A stretch of 64,000 nt of DNA from Aldehydirespirator sp965205155 (GCA_965205155.1 OZ242033.1:1922001-1986000), one strand, 5' to 3'; shown: positions 1 to 9,402, numbered from the stretch's first letter. The notes: generated by a model from the letters alone, not told the origin. A program made the numbers and translations.

Positions 1-2910
1 ATCGCCGACGACCGACCCGCAGCGCTGATCCTCGGCGTGCTGAGGCATGCGGAGATCCCGTGTGCTGTCGCGGCGCTTGCGCCAGACCTGATGGCGATCG
101 TCCGCGATGATGCGGTGCCGTCGTACCTGCGCACACGCGCTCTGGATGCCTGGGTCCGAATCACGGTGGACAGCCGGGAACGGGCTGAAACGCTTGAGGG
201 TCTGCTGGCTGGGATCCATGCGGGCTCGGTCAGCGACCCGGATGATGATCTGCGGGGGATCCTGCTCAAAGAGCTGTATCCGGACGTGGTTGGACCCTCG
301 GATGTGTGGCGACACATCGTGGTCCGAAGTCAAGGCGACTACTTCGGCCGTCTATGGGCGTTCGCGGACAAGGTCCTTCTGGAGCGCGCCCGGGAACAGC
401 ATCTGGCTGAGCTGCTTGACGCCTTGCACGAACACGCCGCCGAACTGGTGCCTGCCTTGATGGAGTCGCGCTTGGGCGATCTTCCGCTTCGAGTGCTCAA
501 GGGGGCGCTCAGCGTCCACGGCGAGAACGTCGAACCGGCACGTCTGGCCGGATGGCTCGCCGTGGCGAACCGGAGCCTGTCCTTCGGTGACAGGAGATCT
601 TCGACCGGGGTTCGAGCCTGGCTCGAGTCGCGTCCCCAGATTCAGAAGGCGGTGTACCTGGAATCTCTGAGGTCTCCCGGACCCGATGACGACGCGGAGA
701 CGCACCCCTTCTGGCACTTCAGGCACAGCGAGGTGCTCCACGGCAGCCGCCTGCCTCCCGAGTTCGGGCGGTGGTGCCTCGATCAGGCCGTGGCTCTGGA
801 GGACGCCGAGCAGGCTGTCTCGCTTGTGCTGCTGAGCCATGCCCATGCTGCGCGGGAGGACCCGTCGCTGAGCGAGGGGCTCACCGTCGAGACAATGCGC
901 GAACGTGTCCGCGGCCGCTCCGTGCTGGAACGGCGTCTTGACGAGTTGCTGCAGCCCCGTCGAGATCCGCCGCCCTCCGCCGAACACCGCACGGAGATCG
1001 AGGAGCAACGGCGGCGCAGAGATGAGGAGCGGCGACGACAGCGCGAGGGATGGGCGGCAGCCCTGCGCGAACAGCATGTCGAGCTGCGGGAGAACAGAGG
1101 CCCGCCCCCGATGCTGCACTCCTTGGCTCTGACCTATCTCGGCATGTTCGACGACGACGACAGGTACGCGCTCCCGGTGCAGCGCGTCGGCGACCGCATC
1201 GACGGAGACTCACGGCTGGTGGCCGCGGCCATCGCGGCGCTGCGTGGCGCCGTGCTGCGCGACGACGTTCCCTCGGTGGACGAGACGATCTCGTTGCACT
1301 CCCAATCGAGGCATTCGTGGATGGCCTATCCGGTGCTGGCCAGCCTGCACTTGTTTGACTTCGATAACCCGGCCCAACTCGACAAGCTCGACGACACCCG
1401 CAAGCGCGACGTTCTCGCCATCTACTATTGCGTCGCGGAGCACGACGACTACGGGCAGCACTGGCACGGCCGGGTCAGCCAAGACCCCCTGGAGGCTCTC
1501 GATCGGCCGCATCGCCCGCGTGAGCCTCACTGGTATGTGCGCTGGCTCCAACAGGATCCCGACCTGGTGCTGGACGTCCTGCGCAAGTGTGCGCTGGCAG
1601 GGGTGCGCGCCGGCCAGCGATTCCCGCCGGGCATGGACGCCCTCGATGCTGTCGCTGGCCATGAAGTCCTGGTCCACGGCGTGAGGCTGGAACTCCTGAA
1701 GGCCTTCCCGACCCGCAGCTCCAACGAGCAGCTGGCCCTGCTGGACAGCCTGCTCACAGAGGCGCTGGACTATCCCGACAAGACCGAACTCCTTGCCCTC
1801 GCCCAACACAAGCAGGCGTTGAGGAGCGTGCCGGCCGCCCAGCGGGTCAGATGGTGGGCGACGGACGCGCTCATCTCGCAAGGCGACCGTGTTCGACAGC
1901 TCAAGACCCGTTTGGTCGAGAGCGAGACACGAGTCAGGCATCTGGCCCAGTTCCTGAGATCGGTGTGGGATCGCTACGACCGTCGCCGCTCGATCCTGGC
2001 CGACATCACAGATCCGGCGGCGCTCAAGGAGGTGATCAAGATGCTGGGGAGTTGGTGTGCTCCAGCGATCTACCCGGCCGGGGGTTTCGTCTATACCCTT
2101 GAGATGGATACGTCCGAGCTGATCCAGCAACTCGTCGAACAGCTCGGCTCAGCCGTTGGTGACGAGGCAGAGCAGGCGCTAGAGAGCCTTATCGAGGATC
2201 CGCAGCTGGCTCGCTGGCACGACCTTCTGGCTCGCGCCAGAGAGCGTCAGCGGGTCGTTCAGCGCGACGCCTCCTACCGCCATCCCAGCGTGGAGGAGGT
2301 CCAGAGCACACTCGACAACAAAGCACCCGCCAACGCGGCGGACCTGGCCGCGCTTCTTGCAGGCGAGCTTCGGAGCCTCTCCGACCGAGTGCGTACGGAC
2401 CCCAGCAACATCTGGAGCCAGTTCTGGAACGCAGACTCTCACGGCCGCCCGACCGATCCGAGGCACGAGAACCTCTGCCGCGACGCGCTGCTAGCAGCTC
2501 TGAGGGTGCCCGTTGAGGTCGGCCTCGATCCTGAGGCAAGCCACGCGTCTGCCTGGAAGTCCGACCTCCTTGCCAGATGCAGGGATTTCTCCGTCCCGAT
2601 CGAAATCAAGCGTGATCGTCACCGCGACCTGTGGAGAGCGATGCGCTCACAGCTCATCGGTCAGTACACGGCCAGTCCCGCGACCTCGGGTTACGGCATC
2701 TACCTCGTGCTTTGGTTCGGTGACGGCAAGGTCCAGACACCCCCCGGCGGCAATCGTCCCAGAACCCCTGAAGAGCTTGAGCAGCGGCTTCGACAGGACC
2801 TGAGCCCGGACGAGAGGCGCAAGATCTCCGTCGTCGTCATGGATGTCAGCAAGCCCGGTCGGCCTGAAGGCGCCGAACTGCCTCTCGCCGAGACGGGCGT
2901 CAGAAGTTGA
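1..2910 (+). CDS. C-terminal part of a large HEAT-like protein with a PD-(D/E)XK nuclease-type domain (5'-partial)
   Basis: The reading frame is open from the left edge; the first in-window start is a GTG at 37, so the N-terminus very probably lies outside. About 970 residues are visible. Counting from that GTG, most of the protein is leucine-rich and helical, like HEAT-type repeats, with a charged coiled-coil stretch near residues 316-355. The last ~150 residues resemble a restriction-endonuclease fold: D843, then 12 residues, then E856-I-K858 (VPIEIKR), then a helix and the strand GIYLVLWFG. Large proteins of this layout occur in conflict systems, often with an N-terminal NTPase, but none is visible here. 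The 3' end overlaps the convergent amidohydrolase by 11 bp. Function is inferred only. Confidence 0.75.
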   Translation: MADDRPAALILGVLRHAEIPCAVAALAPDLMAIVRDDAVPSYLRTRALDAWVRITVDSRERAETLEGLLAGIHAGSVSDPDDDLRGILLKELYPDVVGPSDVWRHIVVRSQGDYFGRLWAFADKVLLERAREQHLAELLDALHEHAAELVPALMESRLGDLPLRVLKGALSVHGENVEPARLAGWLAVANRSLSFGDRRSSTGVRAWLESRPQIQKAVYLESLRSPGPDDDAETHPFWHFRHSEVLHGSRLPPEFGRWCLDQAVALEDAEQAVSLVLLSHAHAAREDPSLSEGLTVETMRERVRGRSVLERRLDELLQPRRDPPPSAEHRTEIEEQRRRRDEERRRQREGWAAALREQHVELRENRGPPPMLHSLALTYLGMFDDDDRYALPVQRVGDRIDGDSRLVAAAIAALRGAVLRDDVPSVDETISLHSQSRHSWMAYPVLASLHLFDFDNPAQLDKLDDTRKRDVLAIYYCVAEHDDYGQHWHGRVSQDPLEALDRPHRPREPHWYVRWLQQDPDLVLDVLRKCALAGVRAGQRFPPGMDALDAVAGHEVLVHGVRLELLKAFPTRSSNEQLALLDSLLTEALDYPDKTELLALAQHKQALRSVPAAQRVRWWATDALISQGDRVRQLKTRLVESETRVRHLAQFLRSVWDRYDRRRSILADITDPAALKEVIKMLGSWCAPAIYPAGGFVYTLEMDTSELIQQLVEQLGSAVGDEAEQALESLIEDPQLARWHDLLARARERQRVVQRDASYRHPSVEEVQSTLDNKAPANAADLAALLAGELRSLSDRVRTDPSNIWSQFWNADSHGRPTDPRHENLCRDALLAALRVPVEVGLDPEASHASAWKSDLLARCRDFSVPIEIKRDRHRDLWRAMRSQLIGQYTASPATSGYGIYLVLWFGDGKVQTPPGGNRPRTPEELEQRLRQDLSPDERRKISVVVMDVSKPGRPEGAELPLAETGVRS

Positions 2911-3766
2911 ACAGCGACATGGCGGTGCCGCCCCGGATCATGTCGCGTTCATCCGCGCTGATGCCACCGAGGAGTTGGTCGACCACACCCAGGGTCTCGG
3001 GGTAGCCGGGCTCCTCGCGGATCCAGGGCCAGTCCGAGGCCATCAGCATGCGCTCCGCGCCGAAGGCGGCATGGATGCGGCCGGTGGTCTCCTGTAGGTC
3101 CCGGTAGGGGTAGGGGGCGCCGCTGAAGGCGTAGTGGCCCGAGAGGTGGACGTGCACGCTGGGGTGCTTGGCGGCCAGCGCCTCCACCACTTCCAGGCCG
3201 GGCGGGGGCAGCGGCATGTTGAACCGGGGCCGCCGGTGTTCGTCCACCCGCATCTCCAGATGCATGTTGGGCAGGAACCCCAGATGGTTGAGCACCACCT
3301 TCAAGCCGGGCAGCAGGTCCAGGCAGCCGTCAAGCAGAGCCACCTGGTCGGCCGGCCCGTAGAACCAGGTCTTCATGCCCGCGTCGCGCATGGCGGCCAA
3401 GACCGGGAACACCGCCAGCGACTCGGGATCGGAACCGGGCTCGCCCTCCAACCCGTAGAACCGGACTCCCTCGATGCCTGCGTCGATGCGGCCGCGCAGC
3501 GTCGAGAGCGGGTCGGGGTCCTCGAAGTCGTGCACGGCCACGCCCGCGAACTTGCCGCGGTACTGGTCCAGCACCTCGACCAGGTAGCGGTCATGCTCCG
3601 AAAGCGCGCAGATGACGGCCCGGTCCACCCCGGCGGCGTCCATCGCCTCCAGCAGGCGCGCCGCGGTCTCCTCTCGCTCGGGGGGCACCATGCCGTCGAA
3701 GACGGCCCGCGGATACTCGTCGCTGAGGGCCTTGAACAGGTGCAGGTGGGCGTCGACTACATCCAT
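2900..3766 (-). CDS. Amidohydrolase-2 family metal-dependent hydrolase
   Basis: 288 residues, a normal length for the TIM-barrel amidohydrolase_2 family (PF04909). The N-terminal VDAHLHLF supplies the HxH metal motif, VVLNHLGF around residue 150 gives a further metal histidine, and ASDWPW near residue 245 carries the catalytic-type aspartate. Relatives hydrolyse or decarboxylate cyclic and aromatic compounds; the substrate cannot be told. It is the last gene of the minus-strand block that begins with the peptide-binding protein, 25 bp after the alpha/beta-hydrolase-like gene, so it is probably co-transcribed with the uptake system. Confidence 0.85.
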   Translation of the reverse strand: MDVVDAHLHLFKALSDEYPRAVFDGMVPPEREETAARLLEAMDAAGVDRAVICALSEHDRYLVEVLDQYRGKFAGVAVHDFEDPDPLSTLRGRIDAGIEGVRFYGLEGEPGSDPESLAVFPVLAAMRDAGMKTWFYGPADQVALLDGCLDLLPGLKVVLNHLGFLPNMHLEMRVDEHRRPRFNMPLPPPGLEVVEALAAKHPSVHVHLSGHYAFSGAPYPYRDLQETTGRIHAAFGAERMLMASDWPWIREEPGYPETLGVVDQLLGGISADERDMIRGGTAMSLFNF

Positions 3767-3791
3767 AGTGATCGGCCTTTCTTGTTCGTCT

Positions 3792-4487
3792 CTACTCGCC
3801 GGAGTCTGATTCCTCGGAGTCTTGCCGCTCGGCGCCGTGCTCGGCGATCCAGGCGAGGTGGTAAGCGGTGAGGTGCCGGCGCATGAACATCACCAACTGC
3901 TCCACGAGGTGGGGGTGCTCCTGAAGCAGGGTCGGGCCTCGTAGCGCGGTGCCCGTCGAGATCCACATGTTCTGGCCACGCATCTTCGGATGGGTCGCTC
4001 GCAAATGCTCGTGGACGGGCTCGTCGTGCGCGCCGGTGAACAGCACCCGCATGGAGGGGACCGACCCGATGCCGTCATTGCCGTCACTGCCCGTCCCGGG
4101 TGCGGGGCTGATCACGGCATGGACCGGAGCTCCATGTTCGCCGCCGAGCTCAAAGGCGGCCCGGGCCACCGTTCCGTGGACCACCAGCCCGCACGGCCCG
4201 AAGGCACCCTGCACCTCGGCCAGCGCGCCGGTCACATCGTCGAGGGTGGCGGACGGGTCGGGCTCGCCGTCGGAGAGGCCGTGGCCCCGGAGTTCCAGGC
4301 AGATCACCCGGAATCCCGCCGACCTCACGTCGGGCGCCACCGAACCCCAGGCGTCCAGGTCCTCGCCGAGGTCGTGGACGAACAGCAGCGGCGGCCCGTC
4401 GGCGGGATGCTCGATCCCCCGCAGCACGGTCCCGTCGGCCAGGGCGATCTCGATCGGATACGGCTTCGACAAGGCCATGTCCGCCAT
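3792..4487 (-). CDS. Alpha/beta-hydrolase-fold protein with a degenerate nucleophile elbow
   Basis: 231 residues with a clear alpha/beta-hydrolase start: strand LLFVHDLGEDLDAWG (oxyanion-loop HD instead of HG) and ICLELRGHGLSDG. Where active members have GHSxGG, this protein reads VVHGTVAR, so the serine nucleophile appears to be missing. Either it is a non-catalytic or differently catalytic member, or it has lost function. It starts 4 bp after the stop of the ABC ATPase gene, indicating translational coupling. A second ATG three codons in (MALSK) is an equally possible start. The last ~40 residues are acidic and low in complexity. Confidence 0.8.
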   Translation of the reverse strand: MADMALSKPYPIEIALADGTVLRGIEHPADGPPLLFVHDLGEDLDAWGSVAPDVRSAGFRVICLELRGHGLSDGEPDPSATLDDVTGALAEVQGAFGPCGLVVHGTVARAAFELGGEHGAPVHAVISPAPGTGSDGNDGIGSVPSMRVLFTGAHDEPVHEHLRATHPKMRGQNMWISTGTALRGPTLLQEHPHLVEQLVMFMRRHLTAYHLAWIAEHGAERQDSEESDSGE

Positions 4488-4491
4488 TTGA

Positions 4492-5502
4492 TCAGAAGGG
4501 CTGGGGGTTGAAGCAGCGGAATCCGACTCCGGCTTGAACCTCGTGGGGCGGATGGTCGCTCCAGCACTGCTCCAGGGCGTGGGGGCAGCGGGGAGCGAAG
4601 CGGCATCCGGGCGGCATCATCTGCATCGGCGGCACCAGTCCCGGGATCGGGACCAGTTCGCGGCGCTTGCGGCTGGCGTGGGGCAGGGCCCGCAGCAGGC
4701 CCTGGGTGTAGGGATGGCGCGGGTTGGAGAACAGCTCGTCGACCGGGCCCTCCTCGACGATCTCGCCCGCGTACATGACCGCCACCCGGTCGGCGATGGA
4801 CGCCACCACGGCCAGGTCGTGGGTGATGAGCAGCATCGACATGTGGCGGTCCTGCTGCTCGGAGCGCAGCCGCTCGAGGATCTGGGCCTGCACGGTCACG
4901 TCGAGCGCAGTAGTGGGCTCGTCGGCGATGAGGATCTCGGGGTCCAGCACCAGGGCGGTGGCGATCATCACCCGCTGGCGCATCCCGCCCGACAGCTCGT
5001 GCGGGTACGAGTCGAACCGCTCCTCGGGGGCGGGCAGGCCAACGGCTCTCAGGATATCGACGCTCATGTCGCGGGCTTCGGCCTTGGTGGCGTCGCGGTG
5101 GGTGCGGATCACCTCGGTCATCACCTGGCCCACGGTGAACACCGGATCGAGCGATGTCAGCGGATCCTGGAAGATCATCGAGATGCGTTCGGAGCGGACG
5201 TCGCGGACCCGGCGCTCGGGCAGCCGGGTGAGGTCGTCGCCGTCGAAGACAACCTCACCGGAGGTGATTCGCACCGGGGGAGTGGGCAGCAGCCGCATGA
5301 TCGACAGCGCGGTGATCGTCTTGCCGCATCCGCTCTCGCCGACCAGGCACAGCACCTCGTTCGGTTGGATGTCGAAGGACACGTCGCGGACCACGTCGAA
5401 GGCGCCCTCCGGGGTGGCCACCGCGGTGTGGAGGTTCCGGACCGACAGGACCGGTGCTGTGGTCGAGCCGTTGGTGGCGGCCGGAGCCGCGGACGTGCTC
5501 AC
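4492..5502 (-). CDS. Peptide-type ABC transporter ATP-binding protein (DppD/OppD family)
   Basis: 336 residues, typical of DppD/OppD. Walker A is GESGCGKT, the Q-loop region is MIFQDPLTSLD, the signature is LSGGMRQR, Walker B is ILIADEPTTALD, and the switch histidine is in LLITHDLAVV. The C-terminus has the oligopeptide/dipeptide extension (PGCRFAPRCPHALEQC) with the conserved cysteines. It should energise uptake through the two permeases encoded just upstream. No DppF/OppF-type partner follows, so the ATPase may act as a homodimer or share a partner encoded elsewhere. Confidence 0.95.
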   Translation of the reverse strand: MSTSAAPAATNGSTTAPVLSVRNLHTAVATPEGAFDVVRDVSFDIQPNEVLCLVGESGCGKTITALSIMRLLPTPPVRITSGEVVFDGDDLTRLPERRVRDVRSERISMIFQDPLTSLDPVFTVGQVMTEVIRTHRDATKAEARDMSVDILRAVGLPAPEERFDSYPHELSGGMRQRVMIATALVLDPEILIADEPTTALDVTVQAQILERLRSEQQDRHMSMLLITHDLAVVASIADRVAVMYAGEIVEEGPVDELFSNPRHPYTQGLLRALPHASRKRRELVPIPGLVPPMQMMPPGCRFAPRCPHALEQCWSDHPPHEVQAGVGFRCFNPQPF

Positions 5503-5545
5503 GGCGGGCTCATGCCTTGCGCGGCCTGTTCGGCGCGGTCGGGTC

Positions 5546-6463
5546 TCATGCCTTGCGCAGCCTGGGGTTGGCCACGGTGTAGCCGACGTCGGCCAGCCAG
5601 TTGCTCAGCACCACGATGGTGATCAGCACCAGCGAGAAGAACTGGGCCACCGGGTAGTCGCGCCTCAGCACCGCATTCACCAGCACCTGGCCCAGGCCGG
5701 GCCAGCCGAAGATCGTCTCCACCACCAGGGCGTAGCCGACGATCTGGCCGATCCGCAGGCCGGCCAGCGAGATGATGGGCACCATGGCGTTGCGCAGCAC
5801 GTGCTTTCCGATGATGCTCGCCTCCGACAGGCCGCCCGCCCGCAGCGTCCTCACGAAATCCTGGCCGAGGTTCTCCAGCATGGCCGAGCGGGTCATCCGC
5901 ACAGTCAGCGCGATCCCCTCCATGGCCAGCACCACCGCGGGGAGGATCAGCTGCTTCGTGCTGCAGCAGCCGGCCGACGGCAGCCATCCCAGCGTGGACG
6001 CGAATAACCACACCGTCAGCAGGGCCAGCCAGAAGTTGGGCACGGCCATGCCGGCCACCGAGAACGTCATCACCGAGCCGTCTGCCCAACTGTTGCGTCT
6101 GACCGCGGCCAGGATGCCTAACGGGACCCCGATGGCGAACACCAGCCCGAAGGCGGCGGCCCCCAGTATCAGGCTGTTCTTGCCGTGGTGGGTGAGCATG
6201 TCGAAGATGTCGGCGTTGTTGGTGAGCGACTTGCCGAGGTCGAAGGTGAGCAGGCGGCCCATGTAGCGGAAGTACTGCTCGTGGACGGGGTCGTTCAGGC
6301 CCAGCAGCTCCCGGAACTCCTCGCGCTCCTCGTAGGAGGCCGAAGCCGGCAGCCGGGCCGACACCGCATCGCCGCCCGAGAGCCGGATGGCGTAGAAGAC
6401 CGCGATCGACGACAGCAGCAACACGATGAGCGTGTAGATGGTGCGGGCCGCGATGCGCTTCAT
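5546..6463 (-). CDS. Peptide-type ABC transporter permease (DppB family)
   Basis: 305 residues with an N-terminal transmembrane helix (IYTLIVLLLSSIAVFYAIRL) and about five further helices. The inner-membrane EAA region is near residues 195-215 (MLENLGQDFVRTLRAGGLSE), and GYALVVETIFGWPGLGQ is diagnostic of the DppB/OppB family. The ATG start is preceded by GGTGAGG at good spacing. It lies between the DppC-type permease and the ATPase gene in one minus-strand operon. Confidence 0.94.
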   Translation of the reverse strand: MKRIAARTIYTLIVLLLSSIAVFYAIRLSGGDAVSARLPASASYEEREEFRELLGLNDPVHEQYFRYMGRLLTFDLGKSLTNNADIFDMLTHHGKNSLILGAAAFGLVFAIGVPLGILAAVRRNSWADGSVMTFSVAGMAVPNFWLALLTVWLFASTLGWLPSAGCCSTKQLILPAVVLAMEGIALTVRMTRSAMLENLGQDFVRTLRAGGLSEASIIGKHVLRNAMVPIISLAGLRIGQIVGYALVVETIFGWPGLGQVLVNAVLRRDYPVAQFFSLVLITIVVLSNWLADVGYTVANPRLRKA

Positions 6464-6527
6464 GGCGCCTCACCGCCTGTGTCCGTCGCCGCGTAGCCCT
6501 CAAGCGTGCAGAGGGTGCCTCGGGGCT

Positions 6528-7487
6528 TCACTGCTCGTCCACCGACTTGGCCTCGTGGCGCAGGCGGGGGTCGAACACGTCGCGCAGCCCGTCGCCGATG
6601 AGGCTCACCGACAGCACCACCAGCACGATGGCGATGCCGGGGATGGTCGACTCCCAGTGGTTCAGCCGCAGGAAGTTGCGGCCGTCGGCCACCATCTGCC
6701 CCAGGCTCGGGGTGGGGGGCTGGGCACCTAGGCCGATGAACGACAGGGCGGCCTCGGCGATCACGGCCACGGCCACGTAGTAGGAGGCCAGCACGAAGGC
6801 GGGGGCCAGGATGTTGGGGAAGATGTGGCGCCACATGATGCGCATGGACGAGTAGCCGCCGGCCCGGGCCGCCTCCACGAACTCCCGCTGCGACAGGGTC
6901 AGAACCTCGCCCCGCACGACGCGCGCGATGGCTGCGGTGTTGACCAGCCCGACGGCCAGGATCACCGGGAACAGGCCGCCGCCCATCCCTCCGACGAACA
7001 GCACGGCCAGCAGGATCAGCGGGAAGCCCCAGATGAAGTCGACGGCCCCTCCGATGGCCCGGTCGGTCCAGCCTCGCAGGTAGCCGGCCACCATGCCGAG
7101 CACGATTCCGGCCACCAGCGCGAGCAGGGTCACGCCGGCGGCCACGGTGAGGCTCACCCTGATGCCCACGAAGACCCTCACGGCCATGTCCCGCCCGAGG
7201 GCGTCGGTGCCGAAGATATGGCCGTCGCTGAGCGGCTTGAGATGGATGGCCGAGTAGTCCTGGGAGACGTAGTCGCCGCCGGTCAGCCACGGCCCCAAGA
7301 TTCCCGCGGCCAGCACCACCACGCCGAGGGCCGACCCCAGCAGCAGCAGCCGGTTGTGGCGCATGCGGCGAAGGCTGCGCCGCATGCCGCCGATGTGCTG
7401 GGCCTCCTCCAGCTCCAGGAGCCGGTCCTCCCAGTCGAGACGGCGCGCCTCGACTACTGCTGTTGCGCCGTCGGTGGCGGCGTTCAC
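6528..7487 (-). CDS. Peptide-type ABC transporter permease (DppC family)
   Basis: About 319 residues from a GTG at 7487. A frame-longer start at 7595 would overlap the upstream binding-protein gene by 65 bp and add an arginine-rich, non-homologous leader, so the GTG is preferred. A cytosolic N-terminus precedes the first helix (LLLLGSALGVVVLAAGIL). The protein then shows the DppC hallmark HIFGTDALGRDMAVR, the EAA loop REFVEAARAGGYSS, and the C-terminal signature LSFIGLGAQPPTPSLGQMV. It pairs with the DppB-type permease to form the membrane channel. Confidence 0.93.
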   Translation of the reverse strand: MNAATDGATAVVEARRLDWEDRLLELEEAQHIGGMRRSLRRMRHNRLLLLGSALGVVVLAAGILGPWLTGGDYVSQDYSAIHLKPLSDGHIFGTDALGRDMAVRVFVGIRVSLTVAAGVTLLALVAGIVLGMVAGYLRGWTDRAIGGAVDFIWGFPLILLAVLFVGGMGGGLFPVILAVGLVNTAAIARVVRGEVLTLSQREFVEAARAGGYSSMRIMWRHIFPNILAPAFVLASYYVAVAVIAEAALSFIGLGAQPPTPSLGQMVADGRNFLRLNHWESTIPGIAIVLVVLSVSLIGDGLRDVFDPRLRHEAKSVDEQ

Positions 7488-7530
7488 GGCGCCGCCGCGC
7501 TTGGATGCAGGCTCTGCGCCTCTGAGCCCT

Positions 7531-9333
7531 CTAGCCCTCGATCCACGTGTCGTTGTAGTACGGGTAGAGGTTCCACACGAACGGCTGCCAACCATGCACC
7601 TTGTTGTGGTGCACGAAGGTGGCGTTCTGGTTCATGATCGGCAGGTAGGGCAGTTGCTCGGCCCAGGCCAGCTGGAACTCCGACGAAGCGGCCTGCGCCT
7701 CGGCCTCGGTGCCCGACTGCTGCCACGCGGCAATGGCGTCGTCGATGCGGGGCTCTACCGCGTGAGAGAAGTTCGGCACCGGGATGGTGGCCGACCAGCC
7801 GAACAGGATGAGCACATCGAGGGGGATGGGCCACAGCCAGAAGAACAGCGACATCTCCACCGAGTCGCGTCCCGGCCGGCTCTGCTCGGCGAAGGCGAGG
7901 CCGCGGTCAACGACGTTGAGGTTGGCCCTCACGCCGACCTTGGCGAACTGGGCCGACACTGCGGCGGCCACGTTCTTCTGAACCGACTCGTCCTCGACCA
8001 GGTAGCGGAACTCGAAGCGGTGGCCGTCGCGCACCCGCACGCCGTCGTCGCCCATCACCCAGCCGGCCTCGTCGAGCTTCTGGTTGGCCAGATCCACGTC
8101 GAACTGGTTGAACTGCTCCACCGCGGGGTCGTACTGGCGGTCCGTGGTGGGGAACGGCCCGTAGGTCGCCGCGCCGTTGCCGGCCAGGATGGCGTTGACC
8201 ATGCCCTCGCGGTCCAGCGAGTGCGACAGGCCCTGGCGGGTGAGCACGTCGCCGAACAGCTCGTCGTAGTCCCGGTTCATGGCCAGGTGGAAGCCCGACC
8301 ACTCGGGGTGGCGGATCACCGTCAGGTCCGAGTTGTTCTCCAGCCGGGAGATGTCGATGTGGGCCGGGTTGATCAGCGTGTCGATGTCGCCGTTCTCGAG
8401 CTGGGTGGCCCGCTGACCCTCCTCGGTGATGACCGTCCAGCGGATGCCGTCGAGGTAGGCCGGCCCCTTGTTCTCGAAGAACGGGGTGTTGGAGCCGGGG
8501 TAGTCGGCCCAGCGCGCCACCGACACGTGGCTGCCCGGCACCCACTCCTCGTGGGTGAACGGCCCGGTGCCGTCGGCGAACTCGGTCCCGTAGCTGGACT
8601 CCGGGTTGAGGGTGCCGTCGGCGTTGAGGGTGCTGTCCTTCCAGGTGTTGATGTTGAGGATGCGCCAGTAGCCGGTCTTGTGCGGCCCGAGCGCTCCCAC
8701 CCACGGGTTCTTCATCTTCATGACGACGGTGTTGCCGTCGGCCTCGTAGGTGTCGACCGGAGCGGCCAGGCCGGCGATGAAGCTGTAGGCCTGGACCGAG
8801 CGGTAGAACTCGGCCACCGCCTCGGCGTCGACGGTGCCGCCTGAGTGGGAGATCTTGCCGTCGGGAATGTCGAAGGTGTAGGTGAGGCCGTCGTCCGACA
8901 CCGAGAAGCCCGAGGCGAACTGGGGCACGTCGGCACCCGACGGGTCGTTGGACAGGATGGCCTCGTAGATGGCGAAGAAGGCCGGGTCGTACCAGTTGGT
9001 GGTGAGCGGGTCGTGCTTGGAGACGTCCCGGTTGTAGCCCTCACGCAGTGTGCCGCCCTGGGTCGGGCCGGTGGCGGCCGGCTCCTCCGGGGCTGCGGTG
9101 GTGGCCGGAGCCTCGTCGCTGTCGACCGGCTCGGCCGGGGCCGCGGTGGTGGTGGGCGCGGCCGCCTCGTCGTCGCCGCAGGCGGCCAGGATGCTGGCTG
9201 CGGCCGCGACTCCTACGCCTGTCAGACCCAGGCGCTTCATGAACGCCCGGCGGTCGAGTTGGTTGGCCTGGTACTGGTCGGCGAGCTCGGCGACCTCCGG
9301 CCCGTACTCGTCTCTTATCCACGAAGTCCCCAT
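7531..9333 (-). CDS. Peptide-type ABC transporter substrate-binding lipoprotein (SBP family 5)
   Basis: 600 residues. The N-terminus carries a twin-arginine-like motif (RRAFMKRLG) and then a lipobox ending ILAAC, so it is probably a Tat-exported lipoprotein. An alanine/threonine/glutamate-rich linker follows, then an SBP_bac_5 fold (YTFDIPDGKISHSGG; WTVITEEGQRATQLENG). It should capture an oligopeptide-like or other solute outside the cell and deliver it to the permeases encoded downstream. AAGGGGG lies at suitable spacing before the ATG. It is the first gene of a minus-strand operon that ends with two hydrolases. Confidence 0.93.
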   Translation of the reverse strand: MGTSWIRDEYGPEVAELADQYQANQLDRRAFMKRLGLTGVGVAAAASILAACGDDEAAAPTTTAAPAEPVDSDEAPATTAAPEEPAATGPTQGGTLREGYNRDVSKHDPLTTNWYDPAFFAIYEAILSNDPSGADVPQFASGFSVSDDGLTYTFDIPDGKISHSGGTVDAEAVAEFYRSVQAYSFIAGLAAPVDTYEADGNTVVMKMKNPWVGALGPHKTGYWRILNINTWKDSTLNADGTLNPESSYGTEFADGTGPFTHEEWVPGSHVSVARWADYPGSNTPFFENKGPAYLDGIRWTVITEEGQRATQLENGDIDTLINPAHIDISRLENNSDLTVIRHPEWSGFHLAMNRDYDELFGDVLTRQGLSHSLDREGMVNAILAGNGAATYGPFPTTDRQYDPAVEQFNQFDVDLANQKLDEAGWVMGDDGVRVRDGHRFEFRYLVEDESVQKNVAAAVSAQFAKVGVRANLNVVDRGLAFAEQSRPGRDSVEMSLFFWLWPIPLDVLILFGWSATIPVPNFSHAVEPRIDDAIAAWQQSGTEAEAQAASSEFQLAWAEQLPYLPIMNQNATFVHHNKVHGWQPFVWNLYPYYNDTWIEG

Positions 9334-9402
9334 GGGACGCCCCCTTCTTCCAGAGTGAATTCTTCGACCGACGCGGGTGTTGGCTTCGGCCGGGACCGAG
9401 AC

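Noticed and set aside
1..2910. NACHT/STAND NTPase assignment
   Set aside because: No Walker motif is visible in the part inside the window; only the nuclease-like end can be supported.
4534..5622. Plus-strand frame of 362 codons opposite the ABC ATPase
   Set aside because: The ATPase motifs on the minus strand are complete; the opposite frame has biased composition only.
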